A DNA stretch of 64,000 bases. Origin: Triplophysa rosa (taxonomy: Eukaryota > Chordata > Actinopteri > Cypriniformes > Nemacheilidae). The notes below the pieces were generated by a model. It searched no databases. It was given only the letters and a program-made list of their open reading frames with translations, and was not told where the DNA came from. Position numbers and translations under genes: made by a program. Numbering within the stretch: position 1 is the stretch's first letter; each line of letters begins with the position of its first letter. Positions 14,601-26,257 of this stretch are shown here, one piece after another. The DNA lies in contig NC_079910.1 of assembly GCF_024868665.1 (NCBI RefSeq), forward strand, positions 7,784,976 to 7,848,975, read 5' to 3'.

Positions 14601-17600
14601 TATGGCCCGGTTTCACAGACAATGCTTAGTTTTAGCCAGGCCTATGCCTTAGTTGGATTAGGATATTTGAGTCACTTTTATAAAAATACTTCAGAAAGAA
14701 ACATTACCTGTGTGCATCTGTAGACAAACCAATGGCACTGACATACAGTATTTTACGATAAGTTATTTGATTCAGCTCCAACATTCATTTAAGGCTGGGA
14801 CTTGCCTTAAGCCTTGTCTGTGAAACCGGGCCTATATGCTAGTCAATAGTGCCCCAGAACTTTTTGGTTACAAACATTCTTCCAAATATCTTCTTTTGTG
14901 TTGAACAAGAAATGAATACAGGTTTGGAACAACTTTAGGGTGAGTAAATGATGACAGAATTTTCATTTTTGGGTGAACTGTTCCTTCAAATACTTTTGGT
15001 TATTTTAAATTGAATGCAATTTTAGTGTACTGCTCATACTGTAGTAACATGTTACATTGACAGCCCTAGTCAATATACATGCTTCTGAGAGTCCAGCTCC
15101 TCTTAAAATTTACAAAATAACTGCTTTATTCTCTTCCACCCTCCATCGTTTTCGTCACAGAGCACTGCTGGGATGTTAAGGACATCACAGCCGTATCTCG
15201 CACTGAGGGTCCGGGATTTGTTGGCACTCAGAAGACTATCTACAGTCCCTAGCACAGGAAGAATTTCAGCGGGATAGTGCCAAAACAAACCGGCCGGGAT
15301 CTAAATGTGAAACCAGATCTGTTTGAAAGAATGCTGTTTTCCATCCAAAGCGCGCCGTCGTGACCCCGACCCTTGCTTGTACTGTGTATCCCAGCAATCA
15401 CTTTGTTTTGATGCCTTCCCATAAACTTGTTTCACAAAAAAATTTCATTAAGTTACCAGCCCTGACAGCTGCAGTCCCATCTGGACATTAACATCCCTTT
15501 GTGTGGAAAGCAAGAATTGTGTGTGCTTGTACAGTGTGAAGTCATCATGCACGAGCTCACCGGCTTGTTTTTCTACAGTCTTTTGTTACCACTGATATCT
15601 GTGTGAGTGCGAATGCTCATGACTAGATGTTGGAGATGCAGAAGGGCCCTAACCTCTTTATCTCACTTGCTTACAAGTCTTTCTTTCATGTGTATGTGTG
15701 TGATAGCACAAGAGCAGAATTCCCACGCTTCATGACAAACACAAGGCTGTGTTGAACCTCGGCTGTCGTAGACGTAATTTATTGATGATTTTTCTTCACA
15801 CATCAGCAGATTCAGCTTCTACGAGTGAGATAGACAATACTCAGACTATTGGAGTCACCTGTTAAGAGGATATTGAGTTTCAGTTACCGCGCTCTCTTAA
15901 CAGCTCCTGCACTGAAACTTTAAACTGACATTTAAGATGAACATTATATAGTTTGTTCTAACTTTTAGTAAGCATTTCAGGAATGGTCAGTCAGTTCGCA
16001 TGTTTTCTATATTTTTAGCTTTTTGAATTTCCTGTTATGGGCGATATTGTAGGTCATTTAGAATTTGTTTTAAGGTTTGGCTGTGACTAACAAGTCCTGT
16101 AGTGCACGGGAACCCTTGGCAGGAGGTGTAGGAGGTTTGGCATCCAACTGTTTGTCACCGAGATCCAGACCTGCTGAAACTGAGAGCCATATATTACCAG
16201 CACCACGTGTGGAGGCCGAGACAGCAGGCTCTCTGTATTTTACAACATAAGCGCCATCAAATTTTCAGCTAAATCTTTTCCTTTGTCACTGTCACAGCTC
16301 TGGTATTGAACTACAATGGCAAAAGCACCACACATACAGCCAAACTCTATAAAAACGACAAGGAGAGTTTGGTAAACGGCCCTGTTGTAAGCGTACTGCA
16401 TGGAAGATGCATCTGTAAAACAGCGATCTGAGCTTAGTAAATTTATGCACCCGACTGTATAATTAATAAGACCCCGAGCTCATTTGGGCATCCTGTTTCA
16501 GGGCTCATCTATTATTGATGATGGGTAGGGTGGGAGCTTCTTTCTGATGCTTCGAACATCTGATCCACCTGCACGGGTCATGATCAGACCCCCGCCTCAC
16601 TGCATTGCACACCAACTTCTGTGGTGGCATCACATGTTTACTTTACTGCCTAGAAGACTGAGCTCCAGAAGCTTGAAGTTCTGTATGTTAAGTTTGTGCT
16701 ATAATTCTGCTGAAATTACATTCCATATGCACTTTTGGAATGCATTGCTAATATAGTTCATTAGTATCTTTTGTCCTTCTGAACCCTCTTTAAAATATTT
16801 ATATCACTACTTTCCAGGGTTTACAGTGTCTGACTCCCTCAGTAGCTAAATGAAGGCATGGGTGATATATATATATGGGTGAGAAATAAATATCCTGCAA
16901 GAATTCAAGTTGTGTACGCACGCTTTCAAATATGCAGAGCAAAGCATAAATGGAGGGCAGGCGGGTGCACGGCGCGGTGAACATGAAGAGCATGTAAATG
17001 ATGGTGGTTGGTATGGCGACCATCCAGAGCATCGAGGATTCTGAAATCCCCATTACACACACCCCACCCTACCGAACCACAATCCTCTAACAAAAACCAC
17101 ATGCGTGCAGTCAAAGCCACATATTTCAGTGTATGATCATAGTGTGTGTGTATATAAGCGTGTGTGAGTTTGTTTGAGGGTGGGGGCCTGTAAAGGAATG
17201 GGTGGGCGGTGAAAAAGGAGTACTGGGAATATTAAGTCAGAGTTTGGGGTATTCAGATCCACACCTGCACCAAGTACAAGTCACTGGTTCCGGATCGTTT
17301 ATTCTGATTCTGTAATGCCTGTAACACCACGAGGGTGCATGTAGAGATCGTTGATCTATATTTGGTGTTTTTAAGGGTCGTGGGGTTTGGTGTTACGTCC
17401 TGTATCTTCCTAAAGAGCAATGTGTCATCACCTCAAGCTTTGATCCAGATGATCTTTACGAGCCTTTGAAAGAAAGAAATATAGCACATGCTCTCATCTG
17501 CTCCACAAACAGAGCGAGAGAGAGAAAGACGGAGAGCAGAAAGAGAAACATTCTGCCTGGAAACTTTCAATGTAGAGAGAGGAGTGTTTCCTGTTAAATC

Positions 17601-20600
17601 ACACATCTGATTGGCTCTAATCCACCTGCCATTCAGGATTTGCCACCATAGCGGAGGGCATTGAACCGAACATGCCAGAAATCTTAATACGACAGCTGGC
17701 ATGTGTCTGTGTTATTTAGAACTTTGGATCACGTGAAACACTTATTTAGAATATCCATCATAAAAAAGTCTTATTAGATACAGGCGATATAAAGTCAAGC
17801 TATGTAGTCAGCATGTTGCTTATGATGAAACTGTATTAGAGCGACTAATACTGTAATTTATGTAAGACCATGTTGTCAAGTGTTTGTAAAGTGACAAAGA
17901 ATCCTTGCAAGGCAATTGAGGAATGAAGTCGATGTTTAGTTTCCCCCCCAGGGAATACTTTCCCGTAGTCAGTGTAAAACTTGGGCTGGATTGTTGTCCT
18001 TGTGTTTATAGCGATCTTCTATTATGGGGTAAGATACCCCACTGTTTTAACTGAAGGGGACAGCCGGAACTGTGTAATGCTTTCCTGCCAAATTTAGGAG
18101 GTCTTTAGTATGTACCCAATGTAGTGTAAATTCCAAAGCTGTTGCGTAGAGATGTTATTGCCTCCTCGGAGTTACAAATGAGCATCCGGCATGTGTATGT
18201 GTTCTTCTGTGATTTACATGTACTATAATAGCAGGAATCACATTTCATCTCTTACTACTTTTCTCTTTATAGCAACAATTTTCAATAAGTAAACGTACTT
18301 ACAGTACATACTGTTTTGCGTTTTACTCTAGAAGTTATAAGCTGTACCAATATAGCAAGCGTTCTGAAAAACACAGACATGTGCAAATAATTATATTTTA
18401 TGAAGTATCTTTTGCGAATGTGTTTTTATGTGGTCTATAAAAGCTGGGGTTGTGCACTTCGAGAGAAATGATTTTGAGGTACATTTGGTTTGAAGTTTAC
18501 GGGAAAAAACACATTTCTGTGGCGAAAGCCTGTGACTTCAAGAGCATTCCAGAGAATTTCGCTTTGTTATTTTCAAAGTTGAAATGGTAGAGCCCATTAA
18601 CTGCCATAAATACTCCATTTAAATGTCATTTTGTTCTTTGCTTTGTTTCGTAGATGAGACACGGTCAGCGCCACTGTTAGACGGACCCGCTGCTGTCCCT
18701 GGGGCCGTGTCCGTTTCTGCTCCCCCATCCCCGGATTCTCCTGGCCCTGCCTGTCCGCTTCTGCCCACCCCTGCTACACCACAACCACCCCCAGCCAGCT
18801 CCTCGTCCCCTGGTTGTGTCTCCTCTAACCCGGAGCAAACAGTGACTGGGGCCCCTGGAGCACCATCAGTCACTCCCAGCAATCCTGAGACTGAAGAGGA
18901 CAAAGCCAAGAAGCTGCTTTACTGCTCACTGTGCAAAGTGGCCGTCAATTCGCTCTCCCAGTTGGAGGCCCACAATAAAGGTGAAGATTCATTCAATGAC
19001 ATCTAAAGTCAATAGATTATCGTGCTAAAGTACGCAAAGCATCCATCATTGGAATAAAATGTCTCCGATGGGCAGTTAAAGGTGGATAGCTCGTATATAA
19101 CCTCACATGCTTCCGGAATAGAGAGAGAATGACGTTATCGTATGCCTCTGATTCTTTTTACTGCTACAGTGTGATTGAAATATCCAAAAGTTATTTCGAG
19201 TAAGATTCCACAGTGTCATGTGCAACACAGATGTTTAATGTTTGCAACAAACCCAGCACTTTCCATTTCAGATGTGTAAAGGATAAAGCGGATCCAAGAG
19301 GTGATTTATACACATCTGTGTTATCCAGGAATGATTTTGCGCTCTGTTAATGTTCCTACATGTCTAGATGGCCCACAATTCAATACTGTAAAACTCATAA
19401 CCGATATCTCCAAACCTGTCGCATCATAATAAAAACCAGCTCAACTTCTTTAAAATTATTTAGAATTATCCTAATAACAGTCATATTGGCAAATTTAATA
19501 AAATGCAGTCAAATCACTGCAATATTCTCAATGTTGTTTAAAGGGATACTTCACCCAAAGATGAACATTTATCATGATTATCATTGATTATTTACTTACC
19601 CTCTTGTCATATTAGATCTGTATGACTTTTTTCTTCTTCTGCAGAACACAAAAGAAGATATTTTGAAGAATGTTGGTAGCCTAACAATAGCGGTACCCTT
19701 TCCCTTGTAATTTGTGGATACAAATAACAATGCTTTACCAACATTCTTCAAAATACCTTCTTTTGTGTTTTACAGTAGAAGTCATACAAGTTTGAAATGG
19801 CAAGATGGTGAGTAAATGAGGACAGAATTTTTATTTTTGTGTGAACTAGGCTATGCCTTTAATTCTTTATCTTCAGCAGAATAACCCCCATCGTAAATAA
19901 TTGATAACCTTTCAGCTCTAATGCCAATTATTGCTAAGGCATAATTATTTTAAGAAATCGCTTGACTAAAAATGCAAGATTTATCTTGTTTTGTGAGCAG
20001 TAGAAATATGCTTCGCACAGCTCAAGGCATTGCCCCGGGGGAAAACCAGCAATTACACCCATCACTGAACAACCTCTTTAAACGTCTAAAATCAGAGCAT
20101 GTTACATCTGTATTTAGAGCTTTCTCTCCCTCATGATTTATACACAACCTCACCAACCCAGTCTCACGGCAGTTCGTGGCATAGACACGAAATTTGAAAT
20201 CTATTCATTCGTGTTCATGGACACGAATATCCCCATTTTTTCGTGTCAGTGAGCACTACCTTTTTTTAATGTCACTCAGCACGACTTTTTCTTTTCATGT
20301 CACTCAGCACGACTTTCAATACACAGACTGCGTGTGTATTTACATGTATATATTTATAACCTGATGTCAAAAGAAGTCGTACATATTTTAGGATATGGCT
20401 AACCAACACCTTTAAATCACAGCCGCAAAGGCTAATTTTGCTAAAACCGCGAGTTTCACGAGGTGGCAAAAGCATGATAAATGGCTCCCCTAACCCCGCC
20501 CCTAAACCTAACGTCACAGGGGAAAAGTCAAATCATAACAAAACATACCAATGCGATCGTAGGAAATAGGAATTCACTCGAATGAGCCACCTTGTAAAAT

Positions 20601-23302
20601 AGGTATGAATTCCCATCAGATTGCGTTGATATATATTTATACTGTACAGTGAAAGATACCGCGTATTAAAATACATTAGATTGAAAGTCGTGCTGACTGA
20701 CACGAAAAAAGGGGGAAATTCGTGTCAGTAAACACAAATTAATAGATTACAGTTCGTGACAATGTCACGAATTCCCGTGAGACTGTGTTGACCTTACAGC
20801 ACTGACTGGCCTCTTGATTTGCCCCAGAAGTGTCCTCAAAAACAAGAGAGTCAGATCAGTTTTTGCACTTCAGACGTGCTCGTAGTATTTTTGGTAGTGT
20901 TTGATTTCTTGTGGTATATCGAATGCCTGTGCAGATCTCTGTCGTTCTGCTGTATTATTCAGTTTGTGTCAACATATATTAGAGCCCAGATTTTCAGTCT
21001 GCAGATTTGATCAGTTAGTGTGTTTCTATCTGAAACCTTTAAAAAGTCTGCAAGTGTATGATGTCTAGTTTAAAAAAAAATCTGTTCAGATTTGAAAAGT
21101 CTTGTAGTGTATTCCAGCCATTAAATAGGGTATTTCACAATTAAGTATGTTGTCAGCACTTTGACGCCACATGGAAGTCTTTCTACTTGGAAACTATGCT
21201 TTTATGTAAACGTTACCTAGTACGAGTAATATTGAAGCATTGTTGCTGTGGAAAAAGGGAATTTATTATCACAACCTGGAATCAATACAGTCCATTACCT
21301 AAATTACACACTGAAACCAAGGCCAAAAATTCTAATCTGTGCAGACAAGTACAGACGCTTTGGGAGTTGAAGAGGGAGGTTCTGGAATGAGAAGTTAGAG
21401 GCGTCGGTTGTTTGTCAAATTTTATCCCAGATGTACAGCGTCAACTGTCAATTATTGTATCATCCTTTTTTTATTTTACAGATGCTGTTTATTAATGACG
21501 GTTAGACAGGGAGATGATAAACAACCATTGTTTTCCTCAACTGGAACAAATTTAGCTGGAAATTTTGGATTCATGCTCTTCTAGTATTATATTTACTCTT
21601 CATGTATTATCCAAACTTAACAGCACAAGGCTGTCAAAGGGATAAAATTCATTTAGATTTTTGCTCTTTTTTTCGATTCAAAACAAACCAGTCCTTACTC
21701 TTCCAGAGGCCATTTATGTGGGCGTCTCATGTTTTGGTCTATATCTTATCCGTGTTTTCATTGCCGTGTGAGGCCAGGAACATGATGGTGACACATTTAA
21801 GCAGAACCATGAGTTACAAGTCTCCATTTATAGGAAATGGGAAATTGATGAGCATTGTTGTAATGGAGGCAGACCAAAGCTCAATAAAAGAATTCATTTT
21901 TGAAAGAACGTTTTTGAAATGTACACATCTCAGCCAGGTCTCAATGGCTGTGTACTTATTGATTTGTGAAAAGCATGGTGCAATATTTTAACCTGCATGC
22001 CAGTGTTTGACATTCAAATAGGATTTGTTTCCTAGATGATTTAAACACGACATCCTATAGGATAGGATTGGAATAGAGATAAAATAGGAAACATGCCGAC
22101 AGGAATAAGAATCTTCTCTGACTCTGACAAGCATGAGCAGACACATTCAAGGGTAATTCAAAGTGAAAGATTCAAGATCCCTCTAGTGGTTGAGACTGGA
22201 TATTACAATGCTGCTTGATATTTGTCTGTGTGTGTTTTATGTTATATTTTAAACGTACATTCAAAATATGATGGGTTATTTTCAACTCAGCATTGGGTCA
22301 AAAAGGGACAAACCATTGGGTTTAATTAACCCCCCCCAAATGTTGACCCAACAGTGGGAAAAAAACAACGCAGCATTAGTTAATATGAAACAGTTGGGTT
22401 TGTCCCATTTTGACCCAGCGCTGCGTCAAAAACCCCCAGCATTTTTAGAGCATTTTTTAGACAGTAATAGACTGTAAAATGCTTAACAGTGTCTGCCAAA
22501 TGTGCATATACAGTAATTAAATAATATACTATATTATAAAATATGTTATTCTAATTTATAAAACCACTTGTGTTTCTCTGTGTTGCTCAGGCACGAAACA
22601 CAAAACCATTCTGGAAGCCCGCAGTGGACTGGGCCCCATAAAAGCATACCCGCGTTTGGGTCCGAAGCCCATCGGCGAGCAGGGAGGCGGGGCCACAGAC
22701 CCCAACACTCAGGAACGCACCTTCCACTGTGAGATCTGCAATGTGCGGGTCAACTCTGAACTGCAGCTTAAACAGGTGTGTGTACTAAATATGTGTACTT
22801 TTAAATGTACATTGTTTTTTTGTAGGCCTGCTTAATGCTGTGACATAGACCAAACAAAGCATTCAAATAATTGTCATTTTACTGTGTTCTCAGCACATAT
22901 CAAGTCGAAGGCATCGAGATGGAGTGGCCGGAAAGCCCAATCCTCTCTTAAGCCGACACAAGAAGCACAGGGGAGCTGACCTTGTGGTAAGTGTTTACCA
23001 AATCCCACTCAATACGTTTATTGATGTAGTTCTGGATTGAACTGTATATCAAAATTCATTATGATTTCTTTTAGGATCTCACCAAAGCGTTAGGCGCCGG
23101 CCTCCTGCCTAGTCCTCTGGCTGTTGCCGCCGCAATGGCCGCCGCCGCTTCCTCCAACCAGCTTGCTCTCCGCGCCGCAGCTCCCACCCACCATCCGCAT
23201 CATCACCTCCTGCAAGGTCCACCCCTTAGCCACGCCATCTTGAGACCAGCTCCCGGGCCCATACGCACCTCACACGGGCCAATCCTCTTCTCTCCGTACT
23301 GA
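5530..23302 (+). CDS. znf385a: Zinc finger protein 385A (six coding exons)
   Basis: Joining 5530-5640, 12948-13122, 18654-18980, 22591-22775, 22894-22986 and 23075-23302 gives a frame of 372 residues with every junction GT-AG and phase-consistent. It carries three U1/matrin-type C2H2 fingers with identical spacing C-x2-C-x12-H-x5-H: C27/C30/H43/H49, C186/C189/H202/H208 and C251/C254/H267/H273. A Pro/Ser-rich linker (about 70-175) separates fingers 1 and 2, and an Ala-rich, His-containing tail ends in [22 protein letters not shown], the [12 protein letters not shown] stretch and the tail match ZNF385A rather than 385B/C/D as I recall them. Family members (HZF) bind structured RNA and DNA, influence p53 target choice and take part in mRNA localisation; here that is inference. 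The ATG at 5530 is the first codon of its exon and matches the short human isoform; upstream coding exons are possible. Confidence 0.93.
6770..7056. mobile_element. Angel-like palindromic MITE
   Basis: Left end TTAAAGGCATTAGTTCAC, right end GGTGAACTATCTTTTTAA, with the family stem GAACACAAAAGAAGATATTTT at 6853 onward and its partner near 6950. No open frame of its own. Confidence 0.85.
7690..8073 (+). repeat. Dispersed repeat, GGTCCAGTG family
   Basis: About 380 bases that recur at 10635-10995 (reverse), 12378-12638 and 60280-62370 (split). Diagnostic segments are GTGTGTAATTTTTTGGAGG, a middle GCCATGTTGTTTCTACAGTA block and the end CTCACCGCTAGATGCCGCTA then CTGGACCTTTAA. The first bases are eroded here. 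Probably a non-autonomous DNA transposon; its class is not assigned. Confidence 0.8.
9441..9592. mobile_element. Tc1/mariner-like MITE remnant
   Basis: The ends ACCAGTCAAAAGTTTGG and CCAAACATTTGACTAGT are imperfect inverted repeats beside TA-rich flanks. The motif is typical of fish Tc1-type element termini. Only about 150 bases remain and no transposase is present. Confidence 0.7.
10635..10995 (-). repeat. Dispersed repeat, GGTCCAGTG family (reverse)
   Basis: The reverse complement of the repeat at 7690-8073: it starts AAAGGTCCAGTGTATAAA and ends at ATCCTCCCAAAAATG. Similarity covers nearly the whole length, but the distal terminus is missing. Confidence 0.8.
11768..12019. mobile_element. 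Tc1/mariner MITE with TA target site
   Basis: 252 bases bounded by TA on both sides (11766-11767 and 12020-12021). The termini CAGCGAGGGAAATAAGTATT and its near-complement AATACTTATTTCCCTCACTG extend into inverted arms of roughly 55 bases (GATCCCCTGCTGATTTTGTA and partner). No transposase frame, so it is a deletion derivative moved in trans. Confidence 0.88.
12378..12638 (+). repeat. Dispersed repeat, GGTCCAGTG family (3' truncated)
   Basis: Starts AAAGATCCAGTGTGTAATT and follows the family to the GGTGGAGTGAGCCGCTGGTTG block, then breaks off before the CCGCTAGATGCCGC end. It lies 310 bases upstream of znf385a coding exon 2. Confidence 0.75.
12948..13122 (+). CDS. znf385a: znf385a coding exon 2
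   Basis: 175 bases from acceptor TTTCAG to donor CAG|GTACG, entering in phase 0 and leaving in phase 1. It gives residues 38-95: the [20 protein letters not shown] stretch with the finger-1 histidines H43 and H49, followed by a Ser/Pro-rich segment. Confidence 0.92.
14443..14992. mobile_element. Angel-like MITE split by a second MITE
   Basis: The left arm (14443-14603) starts TTAAAGGGATAGTTCACCC and the right arm (14833-14992) ends GGGTGAACTGTTCCTTCAA. The arms pair over most of their length, including CAGTTCTGGGGCACTATTGA on the left and its complement on the right. The centre is occupied by an unrelated 229 bp element. Confidence 0.88.
14604..14832. mobile_element. GGCCCGGTTTCACAGAC MITE nested in the hairpin
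   Basis: Perfect terminal inverted repeats GGCCCGGTTTCACAGAC / GTCTGTGAAACCGGGCC, flanked on both sides by TAT (14601-14603, 14833-14835) that reads as a 3-base target duplication. A second copy lies at 58580-58800. No coding capacity; superfamily not assigned. Confidence 0.85.
18654..18980 (+). CDS. znf385a: znf385a coding exon 3
   Basis: 327 bases, phase 1 in and out, residues 96-204. The first two thirds is a Pro/Ser/Ala-rich linker of low complexity. The end carries the cysteines (C186, C189) and first histidine of finger 2 within the [16 protein letters not shown] run. The G at 18980 joins the next exon to complete Gly205. Confidence 0.92.
19538..19862. mobile_element. Angel-like palindromic MITE
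   Basis: Left end TTTAAAGGGATACTTCACCC, right end GTGTGAACTAGGCTATGCC then TTTAA. The stem GAACACAAAAGAAGATATTTT near 19650 pairs with AAAATACCTTCTTTTGTGTT near 19750. Confidence 0.85.
20154..20790. mobile_element. Palindromic DNA element, CGTGTC-rich
   Basis: Terminal inverted repeats CAACCCAGTCTCACGG and CCGTGAGACTGTGTTG bound 637 bases. Inner arms also pair (GTCACTCAGCACGACTTTCA against TTGAAAGTCGTGCTGACTGA). Flanking ACCTCAC and ACCTTAC may be a 7-base target duplication with one change. No transposase, so non-autonomous; superfamily unknown to me. Confidence 0.75.
22262..22450. mobile_element. Short palindromic MITE (GACCCAGC type)
   Basis: CAGCATTGGGTCAAAAAGGG pairs with CCATTTTGACCCAGCGCTG about 100 bases on, with AACCCAAC-type units between. 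It resembles a small palindromic family common in cyprinids. It sits 140 bases before znf385a exon 4. Confidence 0.65.
22591..22775 (+). CDS. znf385a: znf385a coding exon 4
   Basis: 185 bases, phase 1 in and phase 0 out, residues 205-266. It supplies the last histidine of finger 2 (GTKH), the conserved [18 protein letters not shown] segment and the cysteines of finger 3 (CEIC). Confidence 0.93.
22894..22986 (+). CDS. znf385a: znf385a coding exon 5
   Basis: 31 codons in phase 0, after a 118-base intron. It carries the finger-3 histidines (HISSRRH) and a basic stretch [15 protein letters not shown] that is almost invariant in the family. The next intron is only 88 bases. Confidence 0.93.
23075..23302 (+). 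CDS. znf385a: znf385a last coding exon
   Basis: 75 codons and TGA. Encodes an Ala-rich segment ([13 protein letters not shown]), a His cluster (THHPHHH) and the conserved C-terminus [16 protein letters not shown]. CpG-rich compared with the surrounding introns, as usual for this exon type. Confidence 0.92.
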   Translation, partial: DLTKALGAGLLPSPLAVAAAMAAAASSNQLALRAAAPTHHPHHHLLQGPPLSHAILRPAPGPIRTSHGPILFSPY

Positions 23303-24650
23303 CTCCACCCCTGACCCCCTTAGCCAATCACAGCCAGTCCGGAGCCTCACCTCCAAAAGCACACTGTGAAGAATTCAAGAAAAAAATAGTGAAACACCAC
23401 AGCAATGACAAGAATCAACTCATCAACAATAAAACCAATCATTAAAATGAGCAGAAGGGTGATGGGTGTGAAAAGACCCCGTTCCTACCCAATTTCCATC
23501 ACCTCCAACTGCCTCTGCTTTTCCGGAGTGATTTATTCAGTGGTGGACAATGAATATACAAACGCAGGGATTGTTGGAATAGAGCAATATATCGAAATAT
23601 GCTTGATGCATTTGACATCTTCGTTCATTATCTTCTATTCTGTCCTCTATTTATACACATAACTGTGAGGTAGCAGCAGTCACATTGTAGCCAGACATGC
23701 TGGAAATGGGTTAGGTAACTTTATAGAGACCCCAGAACACACACACGCACCCAAAGACTACAGTTAAAACTGTTTCTTTGTGTCAGTCTGAATCAATGCA
23801 CCCCTTGACCTTATGCACCTTGAAAAAAAACATCTGTTTGGTACTTGCTTCTAGTAGTCTTTGATGTATTCAGCTCATGCTCTGTCTGGCTTTGGTTCAG
23901 AGATGCTCAAAGCATCTTCATGCCTTTAAGAGAAAAACACACCACCATTTCTGATCCACCTCAACAAGTTCCTGGGTCAAGTAGAGCAGGGGATTGTGGG
24001 TAAGCATGGGGAGAAAAGTGTAAGAATGCCCAACTCTTTCCTAATGCTGGTAGTGTGGCCAAATATAGACATACCTCAGTTGCTAAAAAGGTTTCTTCTA
24101 AAAAGCTAGATCAGTCACATCTCCTCAAGGAAATAAAGAGATCAGTACTTACATCTACATCAGACTACATCATTTGACTAAAATGCCCTCGTAGACCTTA
24201 GAAACCCAGTAGATGTCTATTTATTCTATTGTGTAGTGTAGTGTAGTTTAGTGTATAGTGTAGTTCAGAACATCCAAGCTGGTTGACACAGAAAATATCC
24301 AAACTGACATATGTACGTAGAGGATGATGTGATGCGGATGCTGAATAAAGATGACAGAGTACTTTGATTCTCAGAGAAAGGCAACAAACCTAAGCACACA
24401 CTTGGACTTATACTGTACAATGAAGGCTCCTCGGTTCATTCGGTCTCTGTGATTCTATGGAGAATGGACATTATGCAACCCCAGTGAAAAGTCTGACAAG
24501 CTCCTAAAAAGCAATATGGCCCCCTTCTCACTCCCCACTCAGCTTCTGTGTTCAGTCTCACGAGGCGACAAGGACTGACGCCACAGGTCAGCCTCTTCTG
24601 CAGCTCCACACAAATGAGTTTAGTAAAGAAATAAAGAAATAAAGTGAAGA
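23303..24650 (+). other. znf385a: Putative znf385a 3' untranslated region
   Basis: Sequence after the stop is less repeat-rich than what follows. It has AATAAA signals at 24344-24349 and a cluster at 24627-24645, with another at about 25279. The true cleavage site cannot be chosen from sequence alone. A GTGTAGTGTAGT... run near 24233-24262 is a small simple repeat. Confidence 0.45.
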
Positions 24651-25754
24651 CGGAGTGAGAAGATCAAATCAAAAGTGGGCTGACACAGTAGTGGAAGCGA
24701 GGATGCGAGGTCACAGCGGACGCGACTGTGCGATTTTCCTTTTTTGGTATGAACACTGTCGTGAATCTAAAGCCATGCAATGCATATGATTTCTGTTCTT
24801 TTGTTATGATGGATTACTGCTATCGTTTTATTGTTCTTTCGGTTCATTTTCATAGCGCACTGTTACATTGAACAAATATTGTTGTGGAAATTCTAAAAGC
24901 GGGAAAAAACTGAACAAAAACAGGAATATTTTTCTATGGAAGATTGAAAACCTTCACTCGGGTGGGATCAGAATGTGGTAGGGTGTGGCCTACCCCGTTG
25001 TAGATAATGTATTTAGAACTCCAAAAAAATGGTAAATGAGCAAGGGTCTTGTGCGTTGGACACAATCTCACACCAAGTACTGTTGGAGATACACAGTGCC
25101 CTTCCATTAACAAGTGCAACAATGTCTTACTGTTGTTTTGTTGTTTGGATATTGCAATGCAATAAGCAATTATGTTGTCGTAGATGAGCGTATACCTACT
25201 GTACCGGGTTTCATGGTTACGTACGCCTGCAAACAGGCCTTCATGTTCTTCCACAGAGATGTTAGCCTTTTTAAAACAATAAAGAGTGGGAATATAAAGC
25301 AAGAAAAGGGCCACCCGCAGGGACGGACCCTTCATATTAAAGGGTCTCATCAATCTCTGAATGGGTGACAGGGTATAAATCTGAATGCAATCAATGTGTT
25401 GTCAGCCGTAGCCTTTGCATTGTGGGTTAGTTTTACTTTTTTTGTTTATTGTTTGCATTGTGTGGGAAACAGATTTCGTACGTCATGATAATGCCATTAC
25501 TTCATGCTAACTGTGGTTAGCATCCATCATTGTGCTTTGATGGAAGTTGACCTCTGTTTGGAGATGTATTTTGGTTTTGGCACTAAAGGTGCTGTAGTTC
25601 ACGTCAGTGTGTATCGTGTAGTGTTGTGTGCATACAGACAGAATCCGGTTGGGGAAAAGAAATGTTCGATAGCCTAAGGGGCTCATTGCTATAAACCGAA
25701 TCTGCATTAATCTGCAAACCTCAGATCAGCCGATTTTAAACTTACTGCATATAT

Positions 25755-25822
25755 TTACATTTAGTCATTTAGCAGACACTTTTTTGGGATAAAAGCATCT
25801 GGTAAATGTAAATGTATTGAAA
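25755..25822 (-). repeat. L2-type LINE 3' tail fragment
   Basis: TTTACATTTAGTCATTTAGCAGACACTTTT and the following GGATAAAAGCATCTGGTAAATGTAAATG are the (reverse) ends of fish L2-type LINE tails. Only the tail remains. Confidence 0.55.
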
Positions 25823-25889
25823 CAACCAGAGAGCAAAATTTTTATCTGATATGAGATGTGCAGCTTGGGTGGATTGCTTTTAGAAAAAA

Positions 25890-25981
25890 AGGGATAGTGG
25901 GCTCAAAATGTTTCAAAACTGTCCTTTTAGCGTGAGTAAATAATGACAGATATTTCATTTTTGAGTGCACTATCACTTTAA
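25890..25981. mobile_element. Angel-like MITE, truncated
   Basis: Right-end half: GCGTGAGTAAATAATGACAG then TTTGAGTGCACTATCACTTT; the left end is reduced to GGGATAGTGGGCTCAAAA. Confidence 0.6.
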
Positions 25982-26257
25982 GGCTACGCGCACTTGACAC
26001 TAGTTTGACGGGTGACTATAGACGGTTTCAAAGTGACAACATAAACAAACGTTACTGCGCATGCGCTCGTTCGTGGGCTGCAGTTAGCTTTCGGTACACA
26101 TTCACAAACAATAGCGTGCCTGTAGATTATTTCTGATAACAAGCAAAAGAAACCGAGAAGAACCGTTAGTTGGCAAAACTTGTCTCTCCAAATTTTTGAA
26201 TTTAGACTGCCATACCAAGGTCAACCGCTAGATGTCAATGCACCATACGGTTTCTTT

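Larger units (their letters stand above)
13123..18653 (+). other. znf385a: znf385a intron 2 (5.5 kb)
   Basis: Runs from GTACGA to TTCGTAG. It contains the nested palindromic element at 14443-14992. The remainder is moderately complex non-coding sequence; short open frames here lack splice or codon support. Conserved enhancers could exist but cannot be judged without alignment. Confidence 0.75.
18981..22590 (+). other. znf385a: znf385a intron 3 (3.6 kb)
   Basis: Contains an Angel-like element (19538-19862), a 637-base palindromic element (20154-20790) and a third small palindrome (22262-22450). An open frame at 21602-21991 (129 codons) shows no domain, repeat or splice support and is left unannotated. 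Confidence 0.75.

Noticed and set aside
18619..18909. 96-codon minus-strand open frame
   Set aside because: Antisense to znf385a exon 3; Gly/Ala-rich only because the sense strand encodes a Pro/Ser linker.
21602..21991. 129-codon open frame inside znf385a intron 3
   Set aside because: No domain, codon bias or splice signals, and no repeat match; consistent with chance in a long intron.
24934..25353. 139-codon minus-strand open frame downstream of znf385a
   Set aside because: Low-information translation, no family resemblance, overlaps probable 3' untranslated sequence.
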